A stretch of DNA of 64,000 nt, taken from the NCBI GenBank assembly GCA_946800325.1, contig OX326958.1:11356001-11420000 (forward strand), in the 5' to 3' direction. The notes under the pieces were generated by a model. The model saw only the letters and a program-made list of their open reading frames with translations. It was not told the DNA's origin and ran no database searches. Source of the stretch: Luzula sylvatica (lineage: Eukaryota; Streptophyta; Magnoliopsida; Poales; Juncaceae). Position numbers and translations under genes: made by a program. How positions within the stretch are numbered: position 1 is the stretch's first letter; each line of letters opens with the position of its first letter. Below, one piece after another: positions 11,576 to 23,764 of the stretch.

Positions 11576-12299
11576 GCCTTGATCAACAAGAATTATTTTT
11601 TGATATATAGCATACAAAAAAACAACTTCACAACTAACGCTGAACATTTTCAATTTGCAAAACTAACACTTTGAAGATAGCTCGTCCGATTTAAAACTAA
11701 CATTGCTTTATTATGAAACAATTTGTCATTGTACTGATTTAGATAATTTGTCCAATTTAAAAAATAATTATTTTTAAAATAAAGTCTGCATATATCCACA
11801 TATATCCCCAACTCAACCCCCATATATCCACAACTCTTTACTCTCAAACCTATCAAAATATTTAGAACATCAGACATGGCCCCGCTAACAGAAACTTGTA
11901 GGGGTAGATAAGTAGCAATGCCAAAATCAGAAAGTTTCCCGATATAATTTGTAGCCAATAGAATATTCTGCGGTTTCACATCACGGTGCACAATTGGACG
12001 AGGATTTGACTCATGGAGAAACGCAAAAGCGCTACCTGAATATAAAATAGATTGTGTTAATTTGTTTGATTTTGTTGATTTTGCGCAAAATCTAAGCTAA
12101 TTTTGTTGATTTCTTGCTCATTTTTTTAAATCTTAACCCATTTTTTGCTGACTTTTATTGACAATCATTGAACCCTAATCCTAACATTAACCCTAATTAA
12201 CAGTTTTAGATCTTTACTAATTTCTTGCTTATATTTAGTGAAATTGTACCCTAACCCTAATTAACAGTTAATTGTTATGGTGTTATTTTGCAACTCTAA

Positions 12300-13440
12300 T
12301 CGTACTCTCTCCCTCTCTTCATCTTACATTTGGGGTGGATTTAAGTCAAATTTCACTCGATTGGGGTAAATTTCAGTGAATTTGAGTCCAATTATAGTCA
12401 ACTGAGTGTTAGTTATGCTCAATTTCAATCGATTGGGTTCAATTCCAGTCAATTTAGGTATAATTGGGGTCAATTAAGTCAATTTAGGGATAATTTGGGT
12501 CAATTACAGTGAAATTAGAGTTAATTGGGATCAATAATTTCTGTCGATTGGGTTCAATTCTAGTCAATTTAGGTTTAATTGGGATCAAATACAGTGAAAT
12601 TAGGGTTAATTTGAGTCATTTACAATGAAATTAAGGTCAGTTGGGGTCAATCTCAGTCTATGTTGCACGGATACGGATACGGGTATCGTATCCGATACGA
12701 TACGATACGATACGGATACGGGGATACGGCAATTTTCAAAAAATCACGGATACGGATACGGCTATATAATTATTATTTTAATATATTTATATTGTATGTA
12801 ATAAATAAATAAATAATAAATTAAATAATATTTTGAATTTAAATATCATGATAATAAATAAAATCAACATAACAACGCAAGTATCATAAAAGTATTTTAA
12901 ATTTATTCTAGAAGTATCATATAACTAATTTAGAAGTATCATAGAAGTATCCTACAAGTATCATATATAATTTATTTAAAAATATAATGGGCCAAAATAT
13001 ATAATGGGCCGAAGTATCTTAAATGGAGTATCCCAGCCGTATCCTGCCGTATCCTGCCGTATCCTCGCCGTATCCGAAAAAAATAAATATTAAAATAATC
13101 GGATACGCCACATGGCGTATCCGAGCCGTATCGTACCCATATCCGTATCGGATACCCGTATCCTCAGGATACTTCTGCGTTTTTGAAGTATCCGCGTAAC
13201 ATAGATCTCAGTAGATTGGGTTCAATTCCAGTCAATTTAGCTTTAAATTGGGGTCAATTACAGTGAAATTAGGTTAATTTGGGTCATTTACAGTGAAATT
13301 AGGGTAAATTTGGGTCAATCTTAGTCGATTAGGTTCAATTTCAGCCAATTTAGGTTTAATTCCGGTCAATTTAGGTTTAATTGGGTTTATTTCAGTCAGT
13401 TTATAGTTAATTTGGATCAATTTCAGGTCATTTATGATAA
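12300..13440. repeat. Degenerate minisatellite in kinase intron (copy 2)
   Basis: Many imperfect repeats of a GGGTCAATTTCAGTCGATT / TTTAGGTTTAATTGGGG / TACAGTGAAATTAGGGTTAA type, interrupted by the insertion at 12658-13204. The same array occurs in the intact kinase gene intron (24840-25480), so it predates the duplication. Confidence 0.75.
12658..13204. mobile_element. hAT-type foldback MITE with 8-bp target duplication
   Basis: A 547-bp insertion flanked by ATCTCAGT on both sides (12650-12657 and 13205-13212). The uninterrupted paralogous site at 25150-25157 has a single ATCTCAGT followed by CGATTGGG. Termini are inverted repeats: CTATGTTGCACGGATAC at the left against CTATGTTACGCGGATAC in reverse complement at the right. 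The subterminal regions are dense in GATACGG/CCGTATC motifs. An 8-bp duplication with short TIRs is typical of the hAT superfamily. No transposase, so non-autonomous. Confidence 0.88.
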
Positions 13441-14295
13441 TTGGGTTTTATTTCAATTTTACGTTTAGATTATGGACAAAGAAGTCTTTTATGTTGTTTT
13501 TGTTGGGAAAAGACCCGACATTTATGATAATTGGGTATTGTGCAACAAATATCACTCGGGCATTTGTTCAAATCTGTTAATTTCTCGATTTCTTATCCTT
13601 ATTTCAAAGTTTGCTTTTTTTTATGTTAGTTCAACATGTATTAATATTGGGATATATGATTTTTATTCATTAATTGGTGATGTTGGGTAATTGTTGTAAT
13701 TAAGCATTAATTACATAATTCCCAGATTTATATTATGTTATTTTTGGTTGTATTCAAATGTTAATTATTAATGTTGTAATTAAGTTTTAATTAGTTTTCC
13801 AATTTGAAAATTTTATTAATTGATGGATACCCTAATTTGTACAACTAAAATTTACAATAATAGTCTAATTAATAAAATTTTATAATGTGCAAAATATAAA
13901 TTATTCCTAATTTAGCAAGAGATTCGGAAAATTTATTTACTTATCTCCATTGCGATCCCACAACGACGTTTCCAATTAAGCAATGACCTTTTGTCTGGTC
14001 CGTCACTGAATAAATAATCACTTAGATCCCCATTCACCATCAATTCATAAATCAAAGCTTTTTCCTCGTCACACACGCCTAAGAGACATACCAGTCGATG
14101 ATGCTTGAGGTGACTCAATATTTCCACCTTCAAAAAATATTTTAGAATTAAAATAGTTTTTAAATATTTATAAATGCACTAATCTGAATTACAGTACCTA
14201 CATTATTACCTCTTTATTAAACTGGATACAGATACTATCGTCTTTTTGCCGTGGAATTTTAATTGCAACTCTTTTATCATCCAAAAAACCCTATA

Positions 14296-15239
14296 ACTCT
14301 ATAATTATATAATAATTTCTGAAGGGAGAGGTTTGTATAGATTTTCATTTCAAATTGATTACCTCCAGTATCTTAGAAATAATATGATATAATTTAAGAG
14401 CCATTCACTTCAAAATTGAACTTGCTATTTTACATTTATGACTCTAAAAGAAAATTATCGCTTTTATACGACTCATTCGGCAAGTTTCGCATTTCATGGT
14501 GTCGATTTGTGTGATCAACACAATACTTGTGAACTTTTCACACCACATTATACTCTTTTTGAAATTCATAAGATTCATGGACTAGATTGCATAATATCCC
14601 TCTCCTCTCCGCAAATTAGAACTACTTTATCGATAGGGATAATAGAGATTAACTGTTATGATAACATAAAAGCAAAAGATCATTAATATCAGAAATAGAT
14701 ACTAAAATCGAAATATGTTGAATAATTCAATTTTTCAAAATCAAAATTAAAATTTCTGATACATATCCTTTGCAAAGAAACGGCTCTAGATTATAACAAA
14801 TTCCAATTATATATCCCAAAAGAACTAGGTTTTACCCGAACTAATTAAATACAAGGTTAAATATTATTACCGTGCAATCCATGAAAATGAGGTAACCATA
14901 TTTCGATAGAAAAACTGCGCGTGGGTATAAATTTCATTTTCCACGCCTAAATATTTGTACTCAATCAATTTAAAGATACCAAAAAAAATCCTGTTATATA
15001 ATTTATGAACAAAATCATGAATTTTATTTGTAAGTAAATCAGTAAACATAGATAAATAAAATGGAGAAAAAGGGGAAATTAGTTATTAGTTATTATCTTA
15101 CTTATCCAACTACTGCAATGAAAATGAATTAAATTGTCCGACTACTACATTTCCAGTGTCAAGAAATTCATATAGAGGGACCAAGCTGAATGGATATCAT
15201 TCATCAAAATTAAATTAAATTTAGAATAATTAATTATAG
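14296..15239. repeat. Tandem unit 3: segment U
   Basis: Third copy of the segment at 7016 and 10305. Its left edge cuts into the glycine-loop exon of kinase copy 2, marking a duplication junction at about 14290. It is followed directly by RID3 pseudogene copy 3. Confidence 0.7.
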
Positions 15240-16235
15240 GTGGTAATTGGGAAATTATTGAATAAATGGAACGCACAATACAGATCTGTAACTTGCCTCT
15301 CGGTTTCGAATTACGAGTCTTCATTAATTTTTGGGTCTGAGGATGGCGGAGTTAGGGTTTGGAATATCATCATGTACGCATCATATATATAATTAACTCA
15401 TTCATTTATGTAATTAGTTTTATTTTATTTTATTATTCATACATGATGTTTGATAATATTAAGAAATGAGATATGGTTCGCTATATTTGTATAGTTTTAC
15501 CGAACATACATTTAACGTAACAGACTTAGGTTTCTGGAACCGATTTTCAAATCCCATCGTCATCACCAATTTACGCAACAAAAGGTAATGCATACATTAA
15601 TTTTTTTTTAATTATGTATTCTAAAAATGACTGAAATGCCCCTTTTATAGAAAGGGGGTAACGAGTTTAGCGTGCAGAGATGGATCGAAACTCGTATCGA
15701 GACACGGATATAGCAGTGTACGAATTTGGATATTGAATCCCAACATGTAATACAGATGTTAAATCATGCCAAAGGTACAACAAAAAATAATAACTATTCT
15801 AAAAAAGTCATTAAATTAAAAGTTTATTTATTTATTTAATTGTAGTCCCGATCAGTGATGTGATCATAGTTAAACCATCTAGATGGAATATATCCAATCA
15901 TAAATGTTTAAGTAAATACATGGATTTGATCATTTGATCTTTATAGGTTTTGCCACTTTGGTATTTCATCCTGGGCATGGCATAATTGGAGGGCAATATC
16001 GTAATTTTGCCATGACCTTTTGGGAAACCTGATTATTTGAATTCTGATACGATGACTCGCCATTTAAAAGAGTCTAAGGTATATGTATTATTTTTCTTAT
16101 ATTTTTTAAGTTTTATTTGATATATTTTGAGGATTAATTTAGGTGAATCATTATTCTGGGACGGCCGAAATTGAACCGGAGAGGACGAAATTGGAGAACA
16201 AGAAGTTGATCGAAATTGCGGAGAAATGAAAAAAA
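15240..16235 (+). pseudogene. RID3 pseudogene copy 3 (exons 3-8)
   Basis: Very close to copy 1: same loss of exons 1-2, same shortened exons 4-5 (CCGATTTTCAAATCCCATCG fused to ATCACCAATTTACGC), the same inserted piece in exon 7 and the same premature TGA in the last exon (GAGAAATGAAAA near 16220). It retains TGG in exon 3. Shared lesions with copy 1 show that one pseudogene was duplicated, not the functional gene three times. Confidence 0.85.
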
Positions 16236-16599
16236 TTGTGCCATGATCAAAACAATTATTTTTTGATATATAGCATACAAAAAATCAACTTCACAACTAA
16301 CGCTGAACTTTTTCAATTTGCAAAACTAGCACTTTGAAGATATAGCTCATCCGATTTAAAACAAACATTGCTTGATTATGAAACAATTTGTCATTGTACT
16401 GATTTAAATAACTTGTCCAATTTAAAAAATAATTATTTTTAAAGGACGATTCAATGGTAGGACCTTAATTATTTTAACTTGTCCAATTTAAAATAAAGTC
16501 TGCATATATCCCCATATATCCTCAACTCAACCCCCATATATCCCCAACTCTTTACTCTCAAACCTATCAAAATATCTAGAAAAAAAAAAGTAACTAAAG

Positions 16600-17070
16600 A
16601 ACGAGGAAGAGCATCGACCCGATCAAGGCACGTAATGAGACCTCTAAATTTTGCAGTTACACGCATCAAGTCTGGTCTGTCTTTCCCGCATAATTCTACA
16701 CATTATATACCCAATCTAGCAAATATATGTGCTTCCTTCAACGGCCATTCGGCCAATTCATCGACTAAATCTTTGAGCGTGCCGTTCTCCATGGATTTCT
16801 TTACTTTGCTACAAGACCAAATGGATCTTTCAGACCAGTCAATAATTGCAACATTACCATGCCGAAAGAGTAAATGTCGCATTTTGTTCCTACAACACTT
16901 GAAAATATTTTTAAAAAATTGATTAATTCATATTTTTTTTATTTTTAAGATTAATTAATTATATACTTACAGGTTTTTTGATACTCCGAATCTATGTAGC
17001 CTGTCGTGCAGAGAACATCAGGCGTGGTCCCGCTAACATAAACATGTAGGGGTAGATAGGTAGCAGTGCC
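16600..17070 (-). pseudogene. Kinase gene fragment, copy 3
   Basis: Last exon (about 16600-16890) and the start of the preceding exon (about 16968-17070), as in copy 1. A single base is missing in TTTGCTACAAGACC (near 16806; TTTGCCTACAAGACC in copies 1 and 4), which shifts the frame. Similarity ends at 17070 in the activation-loop exon. Not functional. Confidence 0.8.
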
Positions 17071-19000
17071 GGACACTTGAGGGCAGGATGGTAATTTTAC
17101 ATATCTTCTGTCAAATTTAACAGCAAAAGTCTATTTTGGATAAATATGATAATAGATGTGTGATGGGTGGATAAATTTGATATTATCAAATTACAAAAAA
17201 TTACAAAAGATAAATTTGTTATTTACACTTTTAAGAATTTTGTTGAACTCCAACAATATTACAATTTTCTCCAACATCTCATACGATGAGTAATATAAAT
17301 ACTTGCAAACATTGGTAGTCCTATTAAATTGTGGAACAAAATGCATTTCAATCAAATATTTTTCTATTTTTTTTTTCTTTCTTTCTTACAATATTTGGTT
17401 ATTTATATTAAATAATCATGATCCTCGGTGTCTCATCATTTCAACCATAAACAAATTCATGTCTGATAAATGATCACAACAAGAAATGAATGAGCACTCA
17501 CACAAAAACTACGTTCATAAGAAAGATATAAACATTAAAACACTAAACAAAAAATGATGTAATATATGACTAAGAAATAATAAAATATCCAACAATATTT
17601 TATCACACAAATAATTTTTTGTGTTTAACTTGTAAATATAATTTGTTTAATGAAAATCTCGTATGAGTATTTCTATTGATTATAAGAAAAATTTAGCAAA
17701 GTTCTTGAGAGAAATATTAATTTTCCTAACCACTTTAAAAAAGCCTCTTAACTTTTGAGATACCACAAAAAGTCACATAAAATACATCTACTTTTTACTT
17801 AATCAACTATATTTAAAGCCAATAACATGATGATAATAATTTTAATGTAACAAACAATACTCCTTACTATCAATATTTAATTTTATTCACCCTCTCTGTA
17901 TTTATTATTTCAAAATCTCACGAATTATTATTTAATTTTCCACATAATGTGAGAATTAATAGTGATTAAATATCTGTTAATCAATTTTTTTTTATTAAAT
18001 ATCTAATTAGCATTCATTTGAATGGTTAATTATGTTGCATGAACATGGATAACTGATATATAATTAACAAAATAATTGTGATAGATTTTTGTTTTTTAAA
18101 TTTGGTGTTTTGTAACTTTGTTTTTCAATTTTATATATTCATCCTTCAAAATTATTCAACACGTCTGCACGAATATCCCATACAGCGCAGAATTGAGAAA
18201 AAAAAAAGGAATAAAAAATAGTTGTTTATCAAATGTGTGTGCAATTGAACCTTTATGGAACCTCGTTTATATCATTTCAACACAATGTATATAATTTTAA
18301 AAAATTTAAATTATAGTAAATAATTATCTTAGAAGAGAATATCATAGTAAATAATTACAGTAAATAATTATCATTTAATGTCAGATAAATAAATAGACCG
18401 GGTTCATAGAAGAGAATATCTTGTTTGTTTCGAAATAATAAATATTACCTCCTTAGTCCGGTCCGGGAGTATTAAAAAAGGTAACGTTATTACAAGAGCT
18501 AACATGACTAAATTGAGAACGATTTCAATTTTGTTTATCAAATGTTCGTTATATCTCTGATAATGATAAACTGATGATTGATATTTCTTATATCTATCTA
18601 TTAGTTTATCATTTTAAAAAAAATTATGAAAATAAAATCCTTCATATATAAAAATATTTTTATTCTTTATTCTTTTATCATAAAAAACAATTAAAATATA
18701 ACATGTCATATATAATTAAATATGAAAATTAATATATATTGACTGGATTTGTTTTTTCATAATATTAAGAATTTTTTTTTTCATTATTCAAGTAAGATAT
18801 AACTAATAATATATAATTATAATAAATACAAATCATCATAAATTAATGTATAAATGTCATTTGATTAAAAAAATTGAAATCACTAACAATTTAATCGTGT
18901 TAATTCTTGTAATAACGTCGCTCTTAAAAAATCATATAATATTCATAACCGTTAGACCATTTCCGTAGTGAGTCTAGTGACTGATCTTCTATATCTTCTA
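17071..19000. other. AT-rich intergenic DNA, nothing recognised
   Basis: No open frame with family resemblance, no terminal repeats noticed. Many A/T homopolymers and short direct repeats (for example AGTAAATAATTA at about 18315-18370). Confidence 0.6.
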
Positions 19001-19019
19001 CTTCGGCGCGGAAAATCTT

Positions 19020-20420
19020 TGAGTTTTATATTCTAGATTTCAAATTTTGTAATTCGTAATTTGTCACTCCTAATTTATAATCATTCATTCAATTCGTGAT
19101 TCGTAATTTGTCACTCGTAATTCACAATCAGTTAATCGATTCGTGATTCACAATCGTGCTTGTATTTGTAATTGTGTTTGTGTTCATATTCGTGTTTTCT
19201 TGATTTGAAATGTGTTTGTTCTTTTCGTGATTCGGATGAACGTTTTGTATTGTCTCAAAAAAAATTTACACAAATCGTAGATATAATGAATCATTTTGTA
19301 CACAAAGTCATGATTTGGAACACATTTTTATATTCTCCCGATTTTTCGTTTGTACAAAACAAGCATACGTACAATGAGTAATTTATTTTTTGTACAAAGT
19401 TGTGTTTCAGATCATTGTTTTGTATTGTCCCGCACTTTTGGTTTACACAACACATACATACAATGAGTCTCATTTCTTACATATATTTATAATTCGAATC
19501 ATTGTTTTATATTTTTCTGTACGAATGATATATCGAGGTCTTCTTTTATTTTGATGTGAAGTTCAATCTCATTTTCAAAGTCATGATTCGAATCAATATT
19601 TTGTATTCTCCTGAATTTTTTTTACACAAATCATACATACATACAATGAGCTATTTTTTTCTACAACATCACAAATTATTCATATTCGAATATCATATTC
19701 ATGTTCTTGTTCTTATTCACATTCTTATTTGTGTTCTCTTCGATAATTCTTTGTTCATGCTATTTTGTATTGATATTTGTTTTGTGTTTTCCTATTCGTA
19801 TTTTGTATATAATTTGTTTTTTGTATTGGTGTTTGTATTTGTATTCGAATCTCGTATTAGTATTATGATTGTTGTTCTTATTCTTATTCTTAATTGTCCA
19901 TTTTTTGTAGTTCATGTTGGTTCTCGCATTGATATTTGTTCTGTGTTTTCTGTATCTTTTGTTTGAAGTATTTATATTTGTACTTGTATTCAAATGTTGT
20001 ATTCATGTTCGTGTTCTTATTCTTTGTCCTTGCTATTATTCGTTTTTCTGTTTCGTATTTTGTAGTTCATATTAATCTTCGTATTGATATTTTTTCGCTT
20101 TCATATATTGTCTAGTTTGTTTTTCTTGTGTATTTGTATTCGTAACCGAATCTCATATTCATGTTCTTATTTTTATCCTCATTTCTATTCATATTTTTCT
20201 TCCGTCATTAAAAGTTCCTATTGGCTCGCATCAATATTTGTGTTTTTCTTTTTTATATTCATATTTTTTTTTTTGGTATTTTGTATTTGCAATTAATTTG
20301 TCGTAATAGTCTTGTTTGTTGTTTCTAATGTTCATTCTAAAATTATCAAAAAAATAATTATTCCAAAATTTTGGAAAATTCATATTCGAGTTAATTTTTC
20401 AAAATCCTCATAAATGTTTT
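19020..20420. repeat. Degenerate T/TG-rich low-complexity tract
   Basis: Built of drifting short units such as ATTCGTGATTCGTAATTTGTCACTC (19050-19130) and TTCATGTTCTTGTTCTTATTC-like blocks (19680-20180). Open frames here on both strands are rich in a few residues (F, V, I, or N, T, K) and reflect base composition, not genes. Confidence 0.7.
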
Positions 20421-20519
20421 TATATTATAACCCTTGTTTTCATGTGTTTTTTCTGCGTCCTACAATATCTCATTTCCAGTGATCATGTTGTACAATTCAT
20501 ATTCGTGTTCAATTTTTTT

Positions 20520-20672
20520 ACCAATGATGTAAGAAATGACAATGATGATTGTCATGATCAAGATGAATACCATGAAAATGATAATATGATGATAATGATG
20601 AATATGATGATGATGATGAAAATGATGATGATGGTGATGATGAAAATGATGACATAACTATAATGATGATGA
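20520..20672. repeat. GATGAT/ATGATG microsatellite
   Basis: About 150 bp dominated by ATGATGATG with interspersed AAAATG and AATATG. A simple-sequence locus, probably length-variable. Confidence 0.9.
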
Positions 20673-20699
20673 TGATAATAATCCTTTATCGAAAGAAAA

Positions 20700-20960
20700 A
20701 AATCAATTAAAAGAGGAAAATCACCACCCGCTTTGCTCGCCCATGGAGATCTCTCGTTCAATTCATCCTTCAATTCTCGAGGCAATACACAATGATCATT
20801 CGTCTGAAATCCAATAAATATAAATTTCTCTAATTTGAAAAATATTGTAAAAAATACAAAATACATACATCCGTTATAGTAAAAGAGACAATCCGATAAC
20901 GAGGTTCCCACATAAGCCACATTCGCGTTTAATATTAATTTGGACGATATATCTTATGTT
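20700..20960 (-). pseudogene. Possible gene remnant, unidentified
   Basis: On the minus strand two stretches look coding and are separated by a plausible intron. The downstream piece (about 20700-20802, after a CAG acceptor) reads HCVLPRELKDELNERSPWAS. The upstream piece (about 20880-20960) reads LNANVAYVGTSLSDCLFYYN, with an in-frame stop just before it. I could not assign a family. It could equally be chance. Confidence 0.25.
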
Positions 20961-21344
20961 GATAACATCCCCACCTAAATAAATAAATATATAAAAAATA
21001 CTAAATTTTTTATAATGCAATAAAATATTATTGTTATTATTATAAAAGTGAAAATGAAAGCATGAAATCTTTGTCGGTATGACATTTAACAATATTATAT
21101 TTTCTTTGAATAAATATTTAATTTACCTTTCTTTTCATGTCTTTGAGCATGTCTTCTAAACCAGCTCTTTGTGATTAAAGCCTCCAATTGCCTCTACATT
21201 ATTCATACAATTACTCATTTGAAATACACTTATTTAAAATACAGAAAATCTCAAGGACCAAAATATAAAAATTACCAAGCTTTGTTTGAGGGCACTTCAA
21301 CTTTGAATCTTTGAATATTTCATCAAATACAATATTTTGCATGT

Positions 21345-22500
21345 AACTTTGCAATTATTAACCAAGCACTTCAACTTGGGTTTTCTTTTTATTTTCAGAA
21401 ATTCTAAGACGTTATTCAGATATTTCGAGAGTTCGACGAAGCAAAAAAAAATTCTATGGATATTATTGATGATCTTTAACTAACCAATTGCAATTAGCGG
21501 GACTTCTTCATAAATCGCACGTAAGCAAGTTCTTCTCCTTTATTTTTGTTTATTTGTTGTTTATTAATACTGAATTGTGTTAATTAGTTGTGTTTTTTTT
21601 TCATTGCTCATTTCAACTTAATTGAGCTTAAATTGAACAATTGGCTGCTCAAGTCTCTTAATTTTGTTTTGGGTTGTGTTTTTTATCTATCAGAACAAAG
21701 CAAGGAAGAAGATCTGAATCCCTCGGACACGTTCTCATGTATTTGTTGGGAGCAAGATAATACTTAGTACAATTTACAAAAAGCCCCTTCAGTTTTCGAA
21801 TATTAAAAAAATCACATGCTTCATTTTTAAAATTATATGTACAAAAAATGAGTGTTATGTTGGATGATCTGAAGCCCTTTTTAAATTTTGAAGCTGGTAG
21901 GAAACGTCATTTTACTTTCGGTGAAGGCTCTAGAATTCAGGTAAAATTACAAAAATGCCCCTGATATCTCTGAATTGTATTAATAAGAAAAATATTTAAT
22001 TCATGTTTCAGAAATTTGGAATTCTGCACCTATTTGATCTCCCCATTCACCCTACAATAAGTTACAAAAAATATTTTTTTTTATAGTATGAGGGTGTTTT
22101 GTAAAATTAAATAATAAAGGACTGAAGTGAAAAAATGTAATATTCGACACCTGACAGCATTTGGCGATAGCGGGACCTCAGAAGTGGCACGGAACCCACA
22201 ATGTGACGTGGGCAAAACATTTCAGGACATCGGTGTTTGCATCGTTCAGCAATACGCTAAAATACACCAACAAGGTATTTTATATTAACAAATTTTGAGG
22301 ACCTTTCCGTAAATAAAATTATCTGGTGGGTTGTTTTTCTAACAGTGTCTACTGCGGTTTCGTATGATAAATCGATGAAGGCGATTAGTGTAAAAGTACC
22401 GGACTCGGATGAAGAATTCTTCTCGCACCACGCAAATGTGAGGCGAAACGACCGTTCTGCCCAAAGCGTGGTTAAATTTAATTATATACTTTTCTAGGAT
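21345..22500 (+). repeat. Repeat family R, copy 1, with exon-like blocks
   Basis: The part 21345-22080 is present inverted at 44083-44830 and, split by a LINE, at 33625-33870 plus 38274-38520; from 21860 on it matches 30349 onward directly. It contains an exon-like block starting at an ATG (21848; LDDLKPFLNFEAGRKRHFTF) followed by GTAAAATT, an acceptor TTTCAG and KFGILHLFDLPIHPT. Further on are two more exon-like blocks (about 22155-22273, and 22346-22470 with AISVKVPDSDEEFF). Conserved frames and splice signals suggest fragments of one unidentified gene. Confidence 0.6.
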
Positions 22501-22961
22501 CGTATTTACAAACTAATAATGTGCGATGGAATCGTAAGAAATGTGTAGATTCTTTTGGCAGAAATACATATTTTTCAATTTCCTTTCTGATGATTAAATA
22601 TGTTAGTTAATATAAGTATTTAAGTTAACACATGCAACCTTGAATAATGTTCTAAATGTGTGCTGCTTTTGAACTATCTGGCTTATATCACAATTCATTG
22701 CAGTCCATCAAGCAAATATTGACACATATCACATAAATTAAAATTAGATAAGCCAGAAAAACTTCTTCGCCACGAACCCGCGAACATTGCGCTTAGATTT
22801 GGAAGGATAAATTTGATATTTAAAATTTCGAAATGACAACTTGAATATTTTGAATTTTAATAGAAATATACATGAAATTCTCCATATTTAAATAATTACA
22901 TAATAATATTAATAAACATATTCATGTCCCTCCAGTCCATTTTGGAACACCACCACACTAA

Positions 22962-23575
22962 CTAGTACAAACAAGGCACAAACCACACCTTAACGAGACA
23001 ATCAGTTCGGTAAGGTAATATTTGTGTATTGTTGTTTTTCAAGTCATAGCGCACAAGATCACCATACAAATATTCATTCTGATTCCTTTCTAGCAAGTAC
23101 ATGCAATTTCCTGTAAATCCATCATAATCATTGGCATTAAAACACAAGCAATGAGAATCACATAGGAAAAGCATGTTGTCCCCAATATCTAGTGTCTTCA
23201 CCCAACGTGGTTCTGCACCACCCTCCTCGAACCGGTATATAAAAAATTTGCATTCCGCGGACCTTGGTTGACGCGCTACCCCAAGCATATCACCACACAC
23301 CTCAACTAAGCAGTTAAAATAGTGTATTGTGGGCTCTCGAATAGATAATACTCGCTCTCCATTTTCGACATTAAAAACCTTGGTGATCTTATCATAAGAA
23401 CAAAACAATCTTCCTTTATGATATGCAACACTTGCCTCCCTATGCATCTCAACAATCTTAACCATCTTCGTAACCACTTTACAATCAGATTGTATCGATA
23501 TCAGACAAATACATGTTATTCCATCTCGATGAACCCCACGCATTATCACTATGTCACCATCTTCTGTTGGATTTT
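22962..23575 (-). pseudogene. F-box/DUF295 gene, 5'-truncated copy
   Basis: Near-identical to the C-terminal ~195 residues of the intact gene at 31454-32482, including the same stop. The N-terminal F-box half is gone: after GTTGGATT (about 23570) the sequence jumps to DNA that in copy 2 lies ~1.2 kb upstream of that gene (33280). This is an internal deletion of the segmental duplicate that removes start codon and F-box. An internal ATG could still start a 195-residue DUF295 fragment, but no promoter is evident. Confidence 0.85.
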
Positions 23576-23764
23576 ATATTTTGATTTTTGATTTTTGACA
23601 AACTCACAAAATATGTGCATCACTATATAGGCTTCTATTATTAGCTGTTACCAAATTCGAGTAAGAACACACTACAAAGATTAACTATAGAAACTTGGTT
23701 TGGTTCAAGTGTATATTGAAATCTCGAACCTATCAAAATATTTAAAAAAAAAAAAAGTAAATAC

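Larger units (their letters stand above)
11870..14289 (-). pseudogene. Kinase gene fragment, copy 2 (N-lobe and catalytic exons)
   Basis: Complementary in content to copy 1. It has the catalytic exon (11870-12035: HRDVKPQN, then LSDFGIATYLPL), the exon covering the N-lobe/hinge (13941-14127: VEILSHLKHHRLVCLLGVC) and the end of the glycine-loop exon (14210-14289: VAIKIP), cut at the junction with unit 3. The last exon is absent. The donor after 13941 has changed from G|GT to A|GT. Unlike the full-length gene it keeps the DFG motif. The 1.9 kb intron 12036-13940 carries tandem repeats and a hAT-type insertion. Confidence 0.85.

Noticed and set aside
11650..11991. 113-codon frame joining kinase catalytic exon to RID3 flank
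   Set aside because: The HRDVKPQN part is a pseudogene exon; the rest is read-through of a duplication junction into non-coding flank.
19556..19993. Long frames on both strands (136 and 77 codons)
   Set aside because: Low-complexity T/TG-rich DNA gives skewed F/V/I and N/T/K proteins; no domain, no splice logic.
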